Positions 1 to 9,880 of a DNA stretch of 64,000 nt are shown here, piece by piece. Each line of letters begins with the position of its first letter. Position 1 is the first letter of the stretch. Both the position numbers and the translations under genes were made by a program. Below the pieces are notes generated by a model. It searched no databases, was not told the origin of the DNA, and saw only the letters and a program-made list of their open reading frames with translations. The DNA comes from Brevinematales bacterium (GTDB lineage Bacteria > Spirochaetota > Brevinematia > DTOW01): positions 42,650-106,649 of the forward strand of contig JAOAHF010000006.1 of NCBI GenBank assembly GCA_026415355.1, in the 5' to 3' direction.

Positions 1-1
1 T

Positions 2-502
2 CTGAATATAATTGATTTTGCCGATAATAAGACTATTCCGGGATCGAGGTTTGAAGCTGTTAATATAAGATGGATTAGTGGTGGTGGAGTTGAAGTAGGT
101 TTGAATTTTGATACTACGCAAGTTATAGGTGAGAACGGTAATATAAAGCTATTTTATAGTTATTCAAAGTTTGATTCTGGAGCTCCTAATGAATTTACAT
201 TCAGATACGACAAGTATCTTGAGCATCAGTTAAATTTATCTATATTACAGAAATTTAAAGGTTTTCAGTTATATTTGATGACAAGCTTAAGAAACAGATT
301 TGAAGGAAAGGCTTTGGATGGTAGTTTATTACCTTATACTACTTACACATTGATTAATGGAAAGGTTTCTTACGAAGTTATAACTGGGGGTAGATTGTTT
401 GTTGAAGGGTACAATTTAGGTAATGTAAAGTACGAAGACATAAATAGGGTAGAGATGCCAGGTAGATGGTTATGGGTTGGTTTTGAGTATAGTTTTATGT
501 AA
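2..502 (+). CDS. TonB-dependent receptor, C-terminal part (5' end outside window)
   Basis: The reading frame is open from base 2, so only the last 166 or so residues of a larger gene are present. The sequence is a run of alternating polar and hydrophobic beta strands. It ends in the pattern usual for TonB-dependent outer-membrane receptors: an N-L-G-N-x-x-Y turn near the end, then PGR followed by an aromatic-rich last strand (WLWVGFEYSF). Such receptors import siderophores, vitamin B12 or glycans using energy from TonB. The substrate cannot be told from this fragment. A hairpin terminator follows the stop codon directly, so this is the last gene of its transcript. Confidence 0.75.
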   Translation: MNIIDFADNKTIPGSRFEAVNIRWISGGGVEVGLNFDTTQVIGENGNIKLFYSYSKFDSGAPNEFTFRYDKYLEHQLNLSILQKFKGFQLYLMTSLRNRFEGKALDGSLLPYTTYTLINGKVSYEVITGGRLFVEGYNLGNVKYEDINRVEMPGRWLWVGFEYSFM

Positions 503-507
503 TATTT

Positions 508-539
508 AAAAGAGGAGCAAAGCTCCTCTTTTATCTTTT
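508..539 (+). terminator. Rho-independent terminator after the receptor gene
   Basis: A perfect 11-bp inverted repeat (AAAAGAGGAGC / GCTCCTCTTTT) with an AAA loop starts 5 bases after the stop codon and is followed by a T-rich tail. The A and T runs on both sides mean it could work in both directions. Confidence 0.85.
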
Positions 540-681
540 GTAAGAGTAGTTATTTCTCTACTAGAAGATATTTAGGTAAATTTATCTATATTTGGTTTGG
601 AATTTTCAAACTGGGGATTGAGTTTCAATGTCCTTCTAGGGTTTTTATACATTAATCAATATAAGATCGGGATTTTTAATG

Positions 682-3171
682 CTACACTATTGTTCTAAAT
701 TTTAGTGTTGAGATATTAAATTTCTCAAACACATCAAGTAGCTTTAAGATATCTTTATCTCTTTTCTGGCTTCTCCAAATTTCCATTTTATCTTTTAGAT
801 CTTTAGAAGATAGAAATTCGTATATTTTATTTTCTAACTCTCTTCTGTTATGTATTTGAATACCGTTTTTTGTTATGAAATCCATGACTGTTGACAGTTT
901 TTCAATCTCATCTTCATTTAGACTTATAAGTACCTTCTCAATTTTGTTCAGAAGGTAATGATACAATGAATTTTCTAGGTTTAGGAATGATATATCGAGA
1001 TTGTTTTCTTTTATGACTTTCATAACTTTAGATAGGTAAATTGTGTCGATGTCTTGTCCTTTCAGTATGTTTTCTGCTTGTTTATCTATGTATTCTTTGA
1101 AAAGGTAGGATATAAGCGTTCTTTCATTTTTAGGGAGTTTAACTCCTAGGATTGAGTAACTTTCTATTATCTTTATATACTCTTCCATCTCAAAATCAGA
1201 CTTTGCTCTGAGAGATTTGAACTTGCTTTCGAATATTTTGTATAGAATTTTTTCTCTTACTTCATACTTGATATCTATTAGCGAATATCCTCCTGAAAAC
1301 CAATCATCAAAAAATCTTCTAACCTTGCTGAAAGGTAGTTCTTTTACCACTTTTTGTATGTATGTTTCTATTCCTTCGTACATGTACTCTTTTGCGTATA
1401 TGTGTACTTCGCCTGTAGCGAATGAAACAAATATATAGTAGATAAATTTTTGGTTCTCTAATGTTATATTGTTGAATATATCTGCTATTCCTGAAAATAC
1501 TTTAAAGTTGTGTATTTCAAAAGAAGAAGGGTTATATACAGATATTGTATAGAAGTAGTAATCTTCATTTGATGATATTTTACCATCGTTGACTAAGAAT
1601 TTATATAGTATGAATTGAGAAAGTAGTCTTTCGGGAGTAAATTTATATTTCTCTATCCAGTTTTCAAATATCCATCTACCGTCATTGAATTGTCTTATGT
1701 TACTTTTGGCTTTAGATAGTATTTCCAGAAAGTGTTCTTTTATCTCAGGTCTTATGTACTCATTTAGTAGGAAGAAAATATATGATGAGTATCTCATTAC
1801 TTGTACTGTTTCTATACCTGATATATCTGCAAAAAACCATCCACAACTTGTATACATAAGCATTTCGTTATAGAGTGCTTCCATAAACTTTAGTACTTTT
1901 ATTTTTTCGCCTATTGATAATTCTTTCTTTTTATGTTTGGAAAGGAATTCTTCTAACTTTGACTTCCATTTACTGGGTTTGAGAGAAGATCTTATGAAGA
2001 CAACGTCAATATAGTCGTTTCTTGCCTTCCATACATTGTTTATTAGATCTTTTGTTTCTTCTTCTGCTAAGGAGTATAATTCTTCTCTTAGGTAATCAAG
2101 AGCATTTCTTAAAGGTTCTCTCCAGGACTGATTCCATCCCGGTTGTGATCCTGTTGTACATCCACAATCTCTGTACCATCTGTCAACTCCGTGTGCACAA
2201 CTCCAGGAAGTACCAAGGTTATTGTTTCCCTTCTTGAGTACTACCTCATACCTTGGCTTTATAATCTCAAGCACGTTACCGAAGTTTGTGAAAATAAAGT
2301 TGTTTTCAAATCTATTCCTATAGATGAGTGATGAAAGACACATATCTGCAAATGGTTCGTGATGTCCGTAAATTTCACCATCGGTTGCTATTGAGAGTAA
2401 GAAATCATCTTTGTTAGGATTTCTATATGATAGTATAGCATCTCTAAAACTTTCGGAATTCCTCAGGAGATGATTAAAACTAACAGCGTGTGATAAGGGG
2501 CCATTATAGAAGAATGCTACGATTTCACCGTTAGGTTGCCTTATTATGTATGGTTCAGAAAAATCAATGTTACCTTTTGAAACATCAATCCACTCTTTTC
2601 CATTTATAAATCGTATTTTTTCAGCTTGATGTGGTGAAAGTATTATAAACTTTATTCCATATTGTATCAAAAATTGTACCACAACGTCATTTACTGCAGT
2701 CTCTGGTAACCATATTCCTTCAGGATATCTCTCAAAACGTTTCTCAAAGTCTCTTATTCCCCATTCTATTTGAGTTATTTTGTCTTTATCTGATGCCAAT
2801 GGTAGAATCATATGATTATATGCTTGAGCTATTGCGTTTCCATGCCCGTTGTTTCTTTCTCTACTTTTGAAATCTGCCTCGAGTATTTTTTCATAAGTTC
2901 TTCTGTGATATTTCTCTAGATATGTAAGTAGAGTAGGTCCAAAATTAAAACTTATGTACTCGTAGTTGTTAATTATTTCTTGGATGTGACCAAAATTGTC
3001 GAGTACTCTTGAAAATGCATTTGAAGTGTAGCATTCCTCTGTTATTCTGTCATTCCAGTCGTGCCAAGGATGAGCACTATCTTGTAAGTCTATTTCTTGT
3101 GTATATGGATCTTCTCTAGGAGGTTGGTAAAAATGTCCGTGAATAACTAAATAGAAATTATTCTTTTTCAT
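682..3171 (-). CDS. Glycoside hydrolase family 57 protein with DUF3536-type C-terminus
   Basis: This 829-residue protein has the GH57 N-terminal signature HGHFYQPPREDP at residues 11-22. WLPET at 154-158 fits the GH57 region carrying the catalytic glutamate, and DGEIYGHH at 264-271 carries the expected acidic residue. Large GH57 proteins with a DUF3536-like C-terminal half are predicted alpha-glucan-active enzymes, but the substrate is not established here. No signal peptide is seen, so a cytoplasmic role is likely, for example in glycogen or maltodextrin metabolism. The start has a good AAGGTGG ribosome site. The gene stands alone, divergent from the flavoprotein gene at 3450. Confidence 0.85.
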   Translation of the reverse strand: MKKNNFYLVIHGHFYQPPREDPYTQEIDLQDSAHPWHDWNDRITEECYTSNAFSRVLDNFGHIQEIINNYEYISFNFGPTLLTYLEKYHRRTYEKILEADFKSRERNNGHGNAIAQAYNHMILPLASDKDKITQIEWGIRDFEKRFERYPEGIWLPETAVNDVVVQFLIQYGIKFIILSPHQAEKIRFINGKEWIDVSKGNIDFSEPYIIRQPNGEIVAFFYNGPLSHAVSFNHLLRNSESFRDAILSYRNPNKDDFLLSIATDGEIYGHHEPFADMCLSSLIYRNRFENNFIFTNFGNVLEIIKPRYEVVLKKGNNNLGTSWSCAHGVDRWYRDCGCTTGSQPGWNQSWREPLRNALDYLREELYSLAEEETKDLINNVWKARNDYIDVVFIRSSLKPSKWKSKLEEFLSKHKKKELSIGEKIKVLKFMEALYNEMLMYTSCGWFFADISGIETVQVMRYSSYIFFLLNEYIRPEIKEHFLEILSKAKSNIRQFNDGRWIFENWIEKYKFTPERLLSQFILYKFLVNDGKISSNEDYYFYTISVYNPSSFEIHNFKVFSGIADIFNNITLENQKFIYYIFVSFATGEVHIYAKEYMYEGIETYIQKVVKELPFSKVRRFFDDWFSGGYSLIDIKYEVREKILYKIFESKFKSLRAKSDFEMEEYIKIIESYSILGVKLPKNERTLISYLFKEYIDKQAENILKGQDIDTIYLSKVMKVIKENNLDISFLNLENSLYHYLLNKIEKVLISLNEDEIEKLSTVMDFITKNGIQIHNRRELENKIYEFLSSKDLKDKMEIWRSQKRDKDILKLLDVFEKFNISTLKFRTIV

Positions 3172-3449
3172 GTTCTACCACCTTAGATTAATATTATTTA
3201 TACCTTTATACGCAAAATTCATCTTCTATAAAACTTGACCTTGTTAATAAAACAATTTTTAATTATTATTCACCTGTCTATAGTAGAGTACTAAGAGTAT
3301 TTTCGAGAGGGCAATTGTAGAAACATCTTGGTTTGGGTGAAAACTATTTGAAAAAATAATAAAGTTTACAGAATTATTATGGTTAATTTGACATGGAGTT
3401 GGAAAATTGTTATATTTACATACCCCGTATAGAGTATGGAGGATGTTTT

Positions 3450-4433
3450 ATGGATATTAAGTTGGGGACTTTTGTAAAGCCTAGTAAATCTGAAATTAGT
3501 GAAGATCACATATATGATCTTATAATAATAGGTGGTGGAGTTGCTGGTTTTTCTGCTGGTTTGTATGCTTCTAGAGCAAAGTTAGATACTATACTTGTTG
3601 AAAAGTTAGGACCTGGGGGGCAGATTGCAACTACGGATTTAGTTGAAAATTATCCTGGTATTCCTGAAATAAACGGATATGAGCTTTCTATTAGAATTGA
3701 AGAGCAAGCAAAAAAGCACGGTCTTAATGTTTTGTTGGATGAAGTTATTTCGGTTCATCTTGGGGATGAAGTAAAAAGAGTAAATCTTGCTAGCGGTAAA
3801 ACTTTGAAATCTTATTCTGTTATAATATCTACTGGGGCTAATTATAAGAAGTTAGGAGTTCCGGGTGAAGATAAGTTTTTAGGTAAAGGGGTTTCTTTTT
3901 GTGCTACTTGTGACGGTGCCTTTTTTAAGGACAAGGATATTGTTATAGTTGGCGGTGGTAATACTGCTTTAGATGAAGGGCTTTTCTTGACTAGATTTGT
4001 AAAAAGTATAACTTTAATACACAGAAGGGATACTCTAAGAGCTGAAAAAATATTACAAGAAAGAGCGTTTAATCATCCTAAATTCAAATTTATCTGGAAT
4101 AGTGTTGTTGAAGAGATACTTGGAAACGATAGAGTTGAAGCAGTTAGGATAAAGAATCTAGTAAACGGAGAGGAGAAGATTTTAGAGACAGAAGGTGTTT
4201 TTGTTTTTATAGGTATGGTTCCAAATACGTCTATTTTTACTGAAATTGAGAAGAATGAAAATGGTTATATCAAGGTTAATTTGTATGATATGAGTACTAA
4301 TATACCGGGTGTTTTTGCTGCTGGTGATTGTGTTGATAAATTCCTAAGACAGGCAATAACTGCTGCAGGAGAAGGAGCAATTGCAGCTGTTGCCGCCGAG
4401 AAGTATATTGAAAAAATAAAACATCAAGTATAA
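3450..4433 (+). CDS. trxB: Thioredoxin-disulfide reductase family flavoprotein
   Basis: This 327-residue FAD/NAD(P)H oxidoreductase reduces thioredoxin or a related dithiol partner using NADPH. Visible motifs are the FAD-binding GGGVAG near residue 28, the redox-active CATC pair at about 151-154, the second dinucleotide-binding GGGNTA near 168, and the C-terminal GVFAAGDC that contacts FAD. An upstream in-frame ATG at 3393 exists, but GGAGG at 3439-3443 sits at the right distance before the ATG at 3450, so 3450 is chosen. Compared with short bacterial TrxB it carries about 20 extra N-terminal residues before the FAD fold. No thioredoxin gene is adjacent. Confidence 0.88.
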   Translation: MDIKLGTFVKPSKSEISEDHIYDLIIIGGGVAGFSAGLYASRAKLDTILVEKLGPGGQIATTDLVENYPGIPEINGYELSIRIEEQAKKHGLNVLLDEVISVHLGDEVKRVNLASGKTLKSYSVIISTGANYKKLGVPGEDKFLGKGVSFCATCDGAFFKDKDIVIVGGGNTALDEGLFLTRFVKSITLIHRRDTLRAEKILQERAFNHPKFKFIWNSVVEEILGNDRVEAVRIKNLVNGEEKILETEGVFVFIGMVPNTSIFTEIEKNENGYIKVNLYDMSTNIPGVFAAGDCVDKFLRQAITAAGEGAIAAVAAEKYIEKIKHQV

Positions 4434-4568
4434 ATCTCAAAAATATTTTCTTTACTTTTGTTTTAAGTTCTTTCTGGGTGTTTTGTTTTTGGTTTCCTAC
4501 TTCTATATTGCCATAACCGTTAGCTTTTGTTTATGATTCTATAAATAATTTTTAGTTTAGAGGAATTT

Positions 4569-5696
4569 ATGAGGTGTTGTGTAAGACACATAATTGTTGG
4601 TATTATGTTGGTTATTGTAAGTACTGTGATATTTAGTTGTATTCCCAAGAGTAGTTTAAAGTCTTACGTTGATAATCAAGTTATACGAGTTTTGATAGGT
4701 AATGAGAAAGAGAGGTTTAGTTTATTGTCTAGAGGATTTTTTCTTGTTGATGGTATTCCTTTTGATGGTGAAATTGTAGTAGAAATTAGTAATTCATGTA
4801 TGGTTATAAATGGTATTCAGAAGGATAAGAAGGTAGAAATATATTCTGATGATTATATATCTTACAGAGGTACAGAGTATTCGGGTACCATAACTCTTAT
4901 ATTTACAAACAAATCTGTAATGGTTGTAAATAATGTTGATATAGAGGAATATTTAGAATCTGTGGTACCTTCTGAGGTACCAGCTCTGTGGCCTATAGAA
5001 GTACTTAGGGCTCAAGCAATTGTTTCAAGGACATACGCGATTAGAAAGATGATAGATAATAAAAATAAAGATTATGATGTTGTTTCAACGTATATGTCTC
5101 AAGTTTACTCAGGTAGAAAAAGGGTTCACCCGAGGACTACGAAAGCAGTTAGAGATACTCGCGGTGTAGTTATTACTCACAACGATGAGATAATATTGGC
5201 ATTTTTTCATGCGAATTCTGGAGGACTTATAGAAACTCCTGAGGTAATAGGAGGTAGAAAATTACCGTATCTCAAGCCTATGAGGGACAATTTTTCAAGA
5301 AATACTTTTAGGTCTTATTGGAGTAGTAGTATAGATAGTGATGAGTTTGTTTATAAACTTTTTGGTAGGAGAGATCTCAAACTTGTTAGTATAAATCTAC
5401 CTAAGCGACTTCCTTCAGGATCAGTAACACAAGTTGAAGTATTAGTAAAGGATAATAGGACTACTTATTCTAAGGTATTATCTATCAGTGAGTTGAGAGG
5501 AATTTTTCCTGTTATAATGAGTCCTAAATTTGAGATTGACATAAATGGTGGTGTTATTAATTTCAGAGGGATTGGATGGGGACATGGGGTTGGTATGTCT
5601 CAATGGGGAGCCAATAAAATGGCTAAACAAGGGTATAGCTATAAAGAAATAATTATGTATTACTACGATGATGTAAAACTTGTTAAGCTGTATTGA
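4569..5696 (+). CDS. SpoIID/LytB-domain lipoprotein
   Basis: This 375-residue protein starts with a hydrophobic signal and a probable lipobox ending IFSC near residue 24. The SpoIID domain fills the C-terminal two thirds, with VPSEVPALWP, a following helix containing AQAIVSRTYA, and the terminal block GWGHGVGMSQWGA. In Bacillus, SpoIID is a lytic transglycosylase acting on glycan strands stripped of peptides; in non-sporulating diderms the same domain occurs in peptidoglycan-remodelling proteins. The organism shows no other sporulation genes here, so a cell-wall role is the likely reading. The start has a GAGG site. It follows the flavoprotein gene after a 135-bp gap. Confidence 0.85.
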   Translation: MRCCVRHIIVGIMLVIVSTVIFSCIPKSSLKSYVDNQVIRVLIGNEKERFSLLSRGFFLVDGIPFDGEIVVEISNSCMVINGIQKDKKVEIYSDDYISYRGTEYSGTITLIFTNKSVMVVNNVDIEEYLESVVPSEVPALWPIEVLRAQAIVSRTYAIRKMIDNKNKDYDVVSTYMSQVYSGRKRVHPRTTKAVRDTRGVVITHNDEIILAFFHANSGGLIETPEVIGGRKLPYLKPMRDNFSRNTFRSYWSSSIDSDEFVYKLFGRRDLKLVSINLPKRLPSGSVTQVEVLVKDNRTTYSKVLSISELRGIFPVIMSPKFEIDINGGVINFRGIGWGHGVGMSQWGANKMAKQGYSYKEIIMYYYDDVKLVKLY

Positions 5697-5854
5697 GTTT
5701 TGTTTGATGTTAGGTATTTTTTGAAAGAATTTGTTTCAATAAGAGGTTAGCTTTTCGATTTTTATGTTTCTACTTACCAGGTTTGTATTTTCTAAGTTGC
5801 GGATGAATTCAGAGAAGCATAGTTAATTGATGATAGTTGTGTGGGTTTTGATTG

Positions 5855-6796
5855 TTACACTATTATTACGAAATAGTATAGTAAAACTCCGAAGCTAGCA
5901 AACATTACCCCGTCAAATACATCAAAAACTCCACCAAGTGACATAAGTATATTACTAGAGTCTTTAGCTTCAAAAAACCTTTTGATTGTGGATTCAATTA
6001 TGTCTCCAAAGAAGCAGAATAAAACTACTATAGAAGACAAGATTATGGTTTCTTCATACGAGCTTAGGAAGATAGGATTTTCATATCCAAAGATGTTAAC
6101 TGCCAACTTGAAAATTATCCCACCTAGTATTCCAAATATAATCATACCAATAGTACCTTCTAATGTTTTGTTAGAACTTGAGATTGCTGAGAGTTTTATT
6201 CTTCCTATGGTTTTGCCTATTATCAAACCACCTGCTTCTGAAAACCATCCTACACCAAGCGTAAAAGCTAGGAAAAATGTTCCATTTTCTATGTCGATGA
6301 GTCTTAGAACTAACATTGATCCTATTGTTACTACCAAGTAGATTAAAAAGGTTGAGAAAACGCCGTCTACAATAAGATAATTGTGTTTTGATACGTTCAA
6401 AGATGAAATAGCTAAGTTTAGCAATACAAAGATTATGTATAGTGAGAAAACTATTGTAAAGACTGAACCTATGTCTGCTTTTACATCAAAAAACTCTATA
6501 TTAAAAAGGCTCAACGAGGATATAGTAACAACTGAGATTAGTGAGAAAATAATAAATAGTGTTTTTTTAATTTTTGGTATGTAGAAATATTTGCTTTCAA
6601 ACATTCTAATGGTTTCAAACATTATTATAAGTAGGATTGAGATGAAAAACAAATATATGAATGCTATGTATATAGGTATATTCCAAATAGGTAGCGACGA
6701 AATTATTACGAGTGGTGCTATGACTATGGAAATAAAAATTCTTTCTTTTAACTCTTTTTCAAACATATAACTACTGGTATGCGATATTTTATACAA
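5855..6796 (-). CDS. cdsA: Phosphatidate cytidylyltransferase, divergent
   Basis: CdsA makes CDP-diacylglycerol from phosphatidic acid and CTP in the inner membrane, the branch point of phospholipid synthesis. The 313-residue product is very hydrophobic with about eight membrane segments and ends in a CdsA-type block: ESTIKRFFEAKDSSN, then LGGVFDVFDG. The usual signature ends PxHGG-x-x-DR-x-D; here the histidine is leucine and the DR arginine is valine. That is an unusual departure, but the lysine-arginine and lysine-aspartate pairs and the last aspartates remain. The start at 6796 is TTG; an in-frame ATG at 6766 is an equally good start, and neither has a strong ribosome site. Confidence 0.78.
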   Translation of the reverse strand: MYKISHTSSYMFEKELKERIFISIVIAPLVIISSLPIWNIPIYIAFIYLFFISILLIIMFETIRMFESKYFYIPKIKKTLFIIFSLISVVTISSLSLFNIEFFDVKADIGSVFTIVFSLYIIFVLLNLAISSLNVSKHNYLIVDGVFSTFLIYLVVTIGSMLVLRLIDIENGTFFLAFTLGVGWFSEAGGLIIGKTIGRIKLSAISSSNKTLEGTIGMIIFGILGGIIFKLAVNIFGYENPIFLSSYEETIILSSIVVLFCFFGDIIESTIKRFFEAKDSSNILMSLGGVFDVFDGVMFASFGVLLYYFVIIV

Positions 6797-6854
6797 TGTT
6801 ATTCTAATCTTTCCAAATACTAAATTTTATTAATTTGTATTAATCCGAATATCT

Positions 6855-7523
6855 ATGTGTATGAGAAAATTTTTTTGTTTCATATTTATTTTAACTTTAC
6901 TAGTTATTTTCAATATGGGAAATATTTTTTCAGATTCTGATGATTTTAAGTTTAAGGCTATAAATAAACGTCTTAAGTATGTTGAGGATTTTTTTAAGAT
7001 ATACAATGAATGGCTGTACCAAGATCTTGACAACATTTCAAGGAATATATACTTTCTTGAGCTTGCATGGGTTTTGCCATTTGATCATCCTATTAGAGCT
7101 ATGACACCTATAAGCAATGAGATGCATTGGCAAAGGTACAAGTTACTTGTGAAAACTCATATAGCATTGCTACTTACTAAAAACTATCTTGACTTTGGAA
7201 AGCAGTTCTACAAGGATAATATACACTTTTATAGCAAAGAGTATGAGAAAGAGCTTTTGGAGGGGTATGATATAGCGGAAACTTATTTTAAATCTGCCTT
7301 AGGTTGGTTTGAAATTGCGAAGAGATATGCTAAATTGGTTTCAAAGTTTGATTCTCAAGTTTATGCTACTACTCTATACTATATGGAAGATGAGTATAGA
7401 AAACTCCTGAATGGTGAGATTTATTACGATGTTACTATAAAAAGACTTTTGAAAAAAATTTCTTTAAACAGAGAGAAGCTTAAAAGATTAAGGGATTTTG
7501 AATGGATAGAACCTATACCTTGA
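6855..7523 (+). CDS. Exported helical protein of unknown function
   Basis: This 222-residue product begins with a short basic stretch and a hydrophobic signal segment (residues 4-24). The rest is helical and rich in aromatic residues, with a WVLPFDHPIRAM block, a W-x-RYKLLVKTH block and an NIHFYSKEYEK block. From memory this order resembles a conserved exported protein family of treponemes and relatives, but this was not checked by search. The gene is divergent from cdsA. No catalytic motif is visible, so no function is proposed. Confidence 0.6.
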   Translation: MCMRKFFCFIFILTLLVIFNMGNIFSDSDDFKFKAINKRLKYVEDFFKIYNEWLYQDLDNISRNIYFLELAWVLPFDHPIRAMTPISNEMHWQRYKLLVKTHIALLLTKNYLDFGKQFYKDNIHFYSKEYEKELLEGYDIAETYFKSALGWFEIAKRYAKLVSKFDSQVYATTLYYMEDEYRKLLNGEIYYDVTIKRLLKKISLNREKLKRLRDFEWIEPIP

Positions 7524-7734
7524 GAGTTTTATCTTTTTATGTTTACTGATTATTCCGATGTATATAACTTTATGATGCTTTTCTGTTTGAGTGAGTAGAT
7601 CTTGGTTTTTTTTTTTACAGATAGTATTTGCTGGTGATGATAGTTTAGTTGATTTTGTGATTTTAGTGTTGGAATTTGATATAAGATATTAGGGTTTTTA
7701 TAATTCTAGATAAGGTAACTATAGGAGGTTGTTA

Positions 7735-9210
7735 ATGTCTAATTTTAGAAATCCTTTAATACCGGAGGGAATGTATCAAAATTATGAGTTTTACTCTTAC
7801 AGGGTAAGAGATTTTTTCATAGGGGTAGGAATTTTTATAGTAGTTTTTGTTAATTATCTGCTTACGTTAACTCCTTCAGTTGCTGCTGGAGACCATGGAG
7901 AGTTAGCGGCTACTACTTATGCTTTTGGTGCACCTCATCCATCTGGATACCCTATATTTGCCGTTTTAGGTAAGTTTTTTACATACTTTCCTTTTGGTAA
8001 CGTAGCATATAGGATTAATATGATGTCAGCTTTTGCTGGGGCTTCGACCGTATTTGTTTTCTTCTTGTTTGCGTTGAAGATATTGGGTATAACTAGAAAA
8101 CCCGATATTGTACGAAATACTCAGGGATTTGACTTAAGGATATATATACCTGCTATACTTGGAGCATTACTGCTTGGTTTTTCAAATCTTCTTTGGGATC
8201 AATCTATAATAGGTGAAGTTTATTCGTTACACAGTTTTCTCAATGGACTTATTCTCATAGTTTTTATGTTATGGTATGAAGATGTAGTTTTTAACTACTA
8301 TCATACTAAAGAGCCATATATAGGTAGTAGATACCTAATGTTATTGTTTTTTACTATGGGATTAAGTTTGACAGATCATCATCTGTCTGCGGGTTACATA
8401 ATACCTATAAGTTTGGTTATAGTATTAGTTATATTTTCTGCTTTGTGGGGTAAGGTGTCGATAAGCTGGAAAGATGTTTTATCAACAGGATTTTTGTTGC
8501 TTATAGGATTTTTAATACTCTTATTAGTTGCTATAATACTTTTCTACTATAATGGATGGCGTGTTATAGGTCCTATATCTTCTCAGCAAGCATACATAAT
8601 TACTATAGCACCTTTCATACCCATGTTATTTGCAGGTATTGCTGGTTATCTTTACCCTGAAAGAAAAGAAGATAAATGGATCAAAGAAATACTACAGGTG
8701 TCTTTCTGGGGTATTTTACTGTTTATGATACCCATAGTTGTTTTCTATGGATATCTTTGGATAAGGAGTGTTATGATTTATGAGATGCCTGAAGCAGAAA
8801 TAAGAATACTGACTTGGGGGGAGATAAGAACTCTGGATGTTTTATGGACGCATATATTAAGAAAGCAGTATGGTGGTATTTCAGGTACTCCACTTTATTA
8901 CAATCTCTTGCAGATGTGGGATCTTATAAAGATACATTTACAGCAGTTTCATATAGTTTTATATGTGTTATTGATACCTGGACTAATAGGGCTTGTCAAA
9001 AAAGATATGAACTTTTCATTTTCTCTATTATTTATATGGCTTACTTTTGTTGTTTTATTTGCTTTGTTTATTCAGGGTGAACCTGTCGAAAGATCTAGAG
9101 CATTTTGGAGTGTATTTTTACTCCAGTCGTATTTCATAATGACTTTATTTATTACACAGGGTATGCAAACTACTATGGATTGGTTTGAAAAGGTCTTTCT
9201 GAAGAAGTAA
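7735..9210 (+). CDS. DUF2723 family integral membrane protein
   Basis: The 491-residue protein has about ten membrane segments. It carries the N-terminal DUF2723 pattern: a first helix ending LTPSVAAGDHGELAA, then GAPHPSGYP and a helix. DUF2723 proteins resemble GT-C glycosyltransferases (protein O-mannosyltransferase-like), with acidic residues in the first external loop expected at the active site; the D-H-G-E group fits this. They probably transfer a sugar from a lipid carrier on the outer face of the inner membrane. GGAGG at 7724-7728 selects the ATG at 7735 rather than the TTG two codons upstream. The gene for a small HEAT-repeat protein follows after 23 bp. Confidence 0.82.
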   Translation: MSNFRNPLIPEGMYQNYEFYSYRVRDFFIGVGIFIVVFVNYLLTLTPSVAAGDHGELAATTYAFGAPHPSGYPIFAVLGKFFTYFPFGNVAYRINMMSAFAGASTVFVFFLFALKILGITRKPDIVRNTQGFDLRIYIPAILGALLLGFSNLLWDQSIIGEVYSLHSFLNGLILIVFMLWYEDVVFNYYHTKEPYIGSRYLMLLFFTMGLSLTDHHLSAGYIIPISLVIVLVIFSALWGKVSISWKDVLSTGFLLLIGFLILLLVAIILFYYNGWRVIGPISSQQAYIITIAPFIPMLFAGIAGYLYPERKEDKWIKEILQVSFWGILLFMIPIVVFYGYLWIRSVMIYEMPEAEIRILTWGEIRTLDVLWTHILRKQYGGISGTPLYYNLLQMWDLIKIHLQQFHIVLYVLLIPGLIGLVKKDMNFSFSLLFIWLTFVVLFALFIQGEPVERSRAFWSVFLLQSYFIMTLFITQGMQTTMDWFEKVFLKK

Positions 9211-9233
9211 TAAGTAAGTTAATTGGGGGGGGT

Positions 9234-9875
9234 ATGAAAAATGTTGTTTTATTGATTGCTATTTTGTTAATATCTTGTGGTTTGGGTTATTCTCAAATCA
9301 AAGAAGATAAAAAAGATAAACATGATCCTTCGGATGTTATATTCTCTATGGGGCTTGAAGATACTCAGCTACTTATAGACCTTACGTATTCTGATAACTT
9401 CAGAATAGCTCAAAAAGCAGTGTATAGGCTTGGGCAGATAAAAGCTACAAATGCTTTTTATAGACTTATCTCGATATTCCTCACGTTTGGTACATTTGTT
9501 CAGAAAGGATTTGAAGATGTTATACTTGCTTCAGTTTGGTCTTTGGGGGAGATAGGTGATAAGAGAGCATTAGATCCATTAATCGATAACTATAATAGGT
9601 TTAACTCCGTGCCTTATAGAATTGAGACAATAAGAGCAGTATCAAAGCTAGGTAAAGATTCCGATAAAGCATTTGTTTTTCTAGATACTATCATAAGGAC
9701 TACTGATAATAATATGATTGCTTTTGAAGTAGTAAAAGCATTCAAGAATATAGGTAAAATAGAAGCTATTAAAACATTATCTGAGGTTTTGAAAAGTGGT
9801 AAATTTGAGAAATGGGTGAATTTAGAGATAGAGAATGCTATTGTATACCTAGGAGGGGCTAAAAAGGAGAAATAG
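9234..9875 (+). CDS. Exported HEAT-repeat protein, possible lipoprotein
   Basis: The 213-residue product has an N-terminal signal that contains LLISC at about residues 11-15 and GYSQ shortly after, so it is either a lipoprotein or cut by signal peptidase I. The mature part consists of two-helix repeats of HEAT type: QKAVYRLGQI-KATNAFYRLI, ASVWSLGEIGDKRALDPLI, ETIRAVSKLG, and VKAFKNIGKIEAIKTL. HEAT repeats form a curved scaffold for protein binding. A strong G-run precedes the ATG. It sits between the DUF2723 gene and the metallo-beta-lactamase-fold gene, with 5 bp to the latter, so these are probably co-transcribed. Confidence 0.78.
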   Translation: MKNVVLLIAILLISCGLGYSQIKEDKKDKHDPSDVIFSMGLEDTQLLIDLTYSDNFRIAQKAVYRLGQIKATNAFYRLISIFLTFGTFVQKGFEDVILASVWSLGEIGDKRALDPLIDNYNRFNSVPYRIETIRAVSKLGKDSDKAFVFLDTIIRTTDNNMIAFEVVKAFKNIGKIEAIKTLSEVLKSGKFEKWVNLEIENAIVYLGGAKKEK

Positions 9876-9880
9876 TAATA

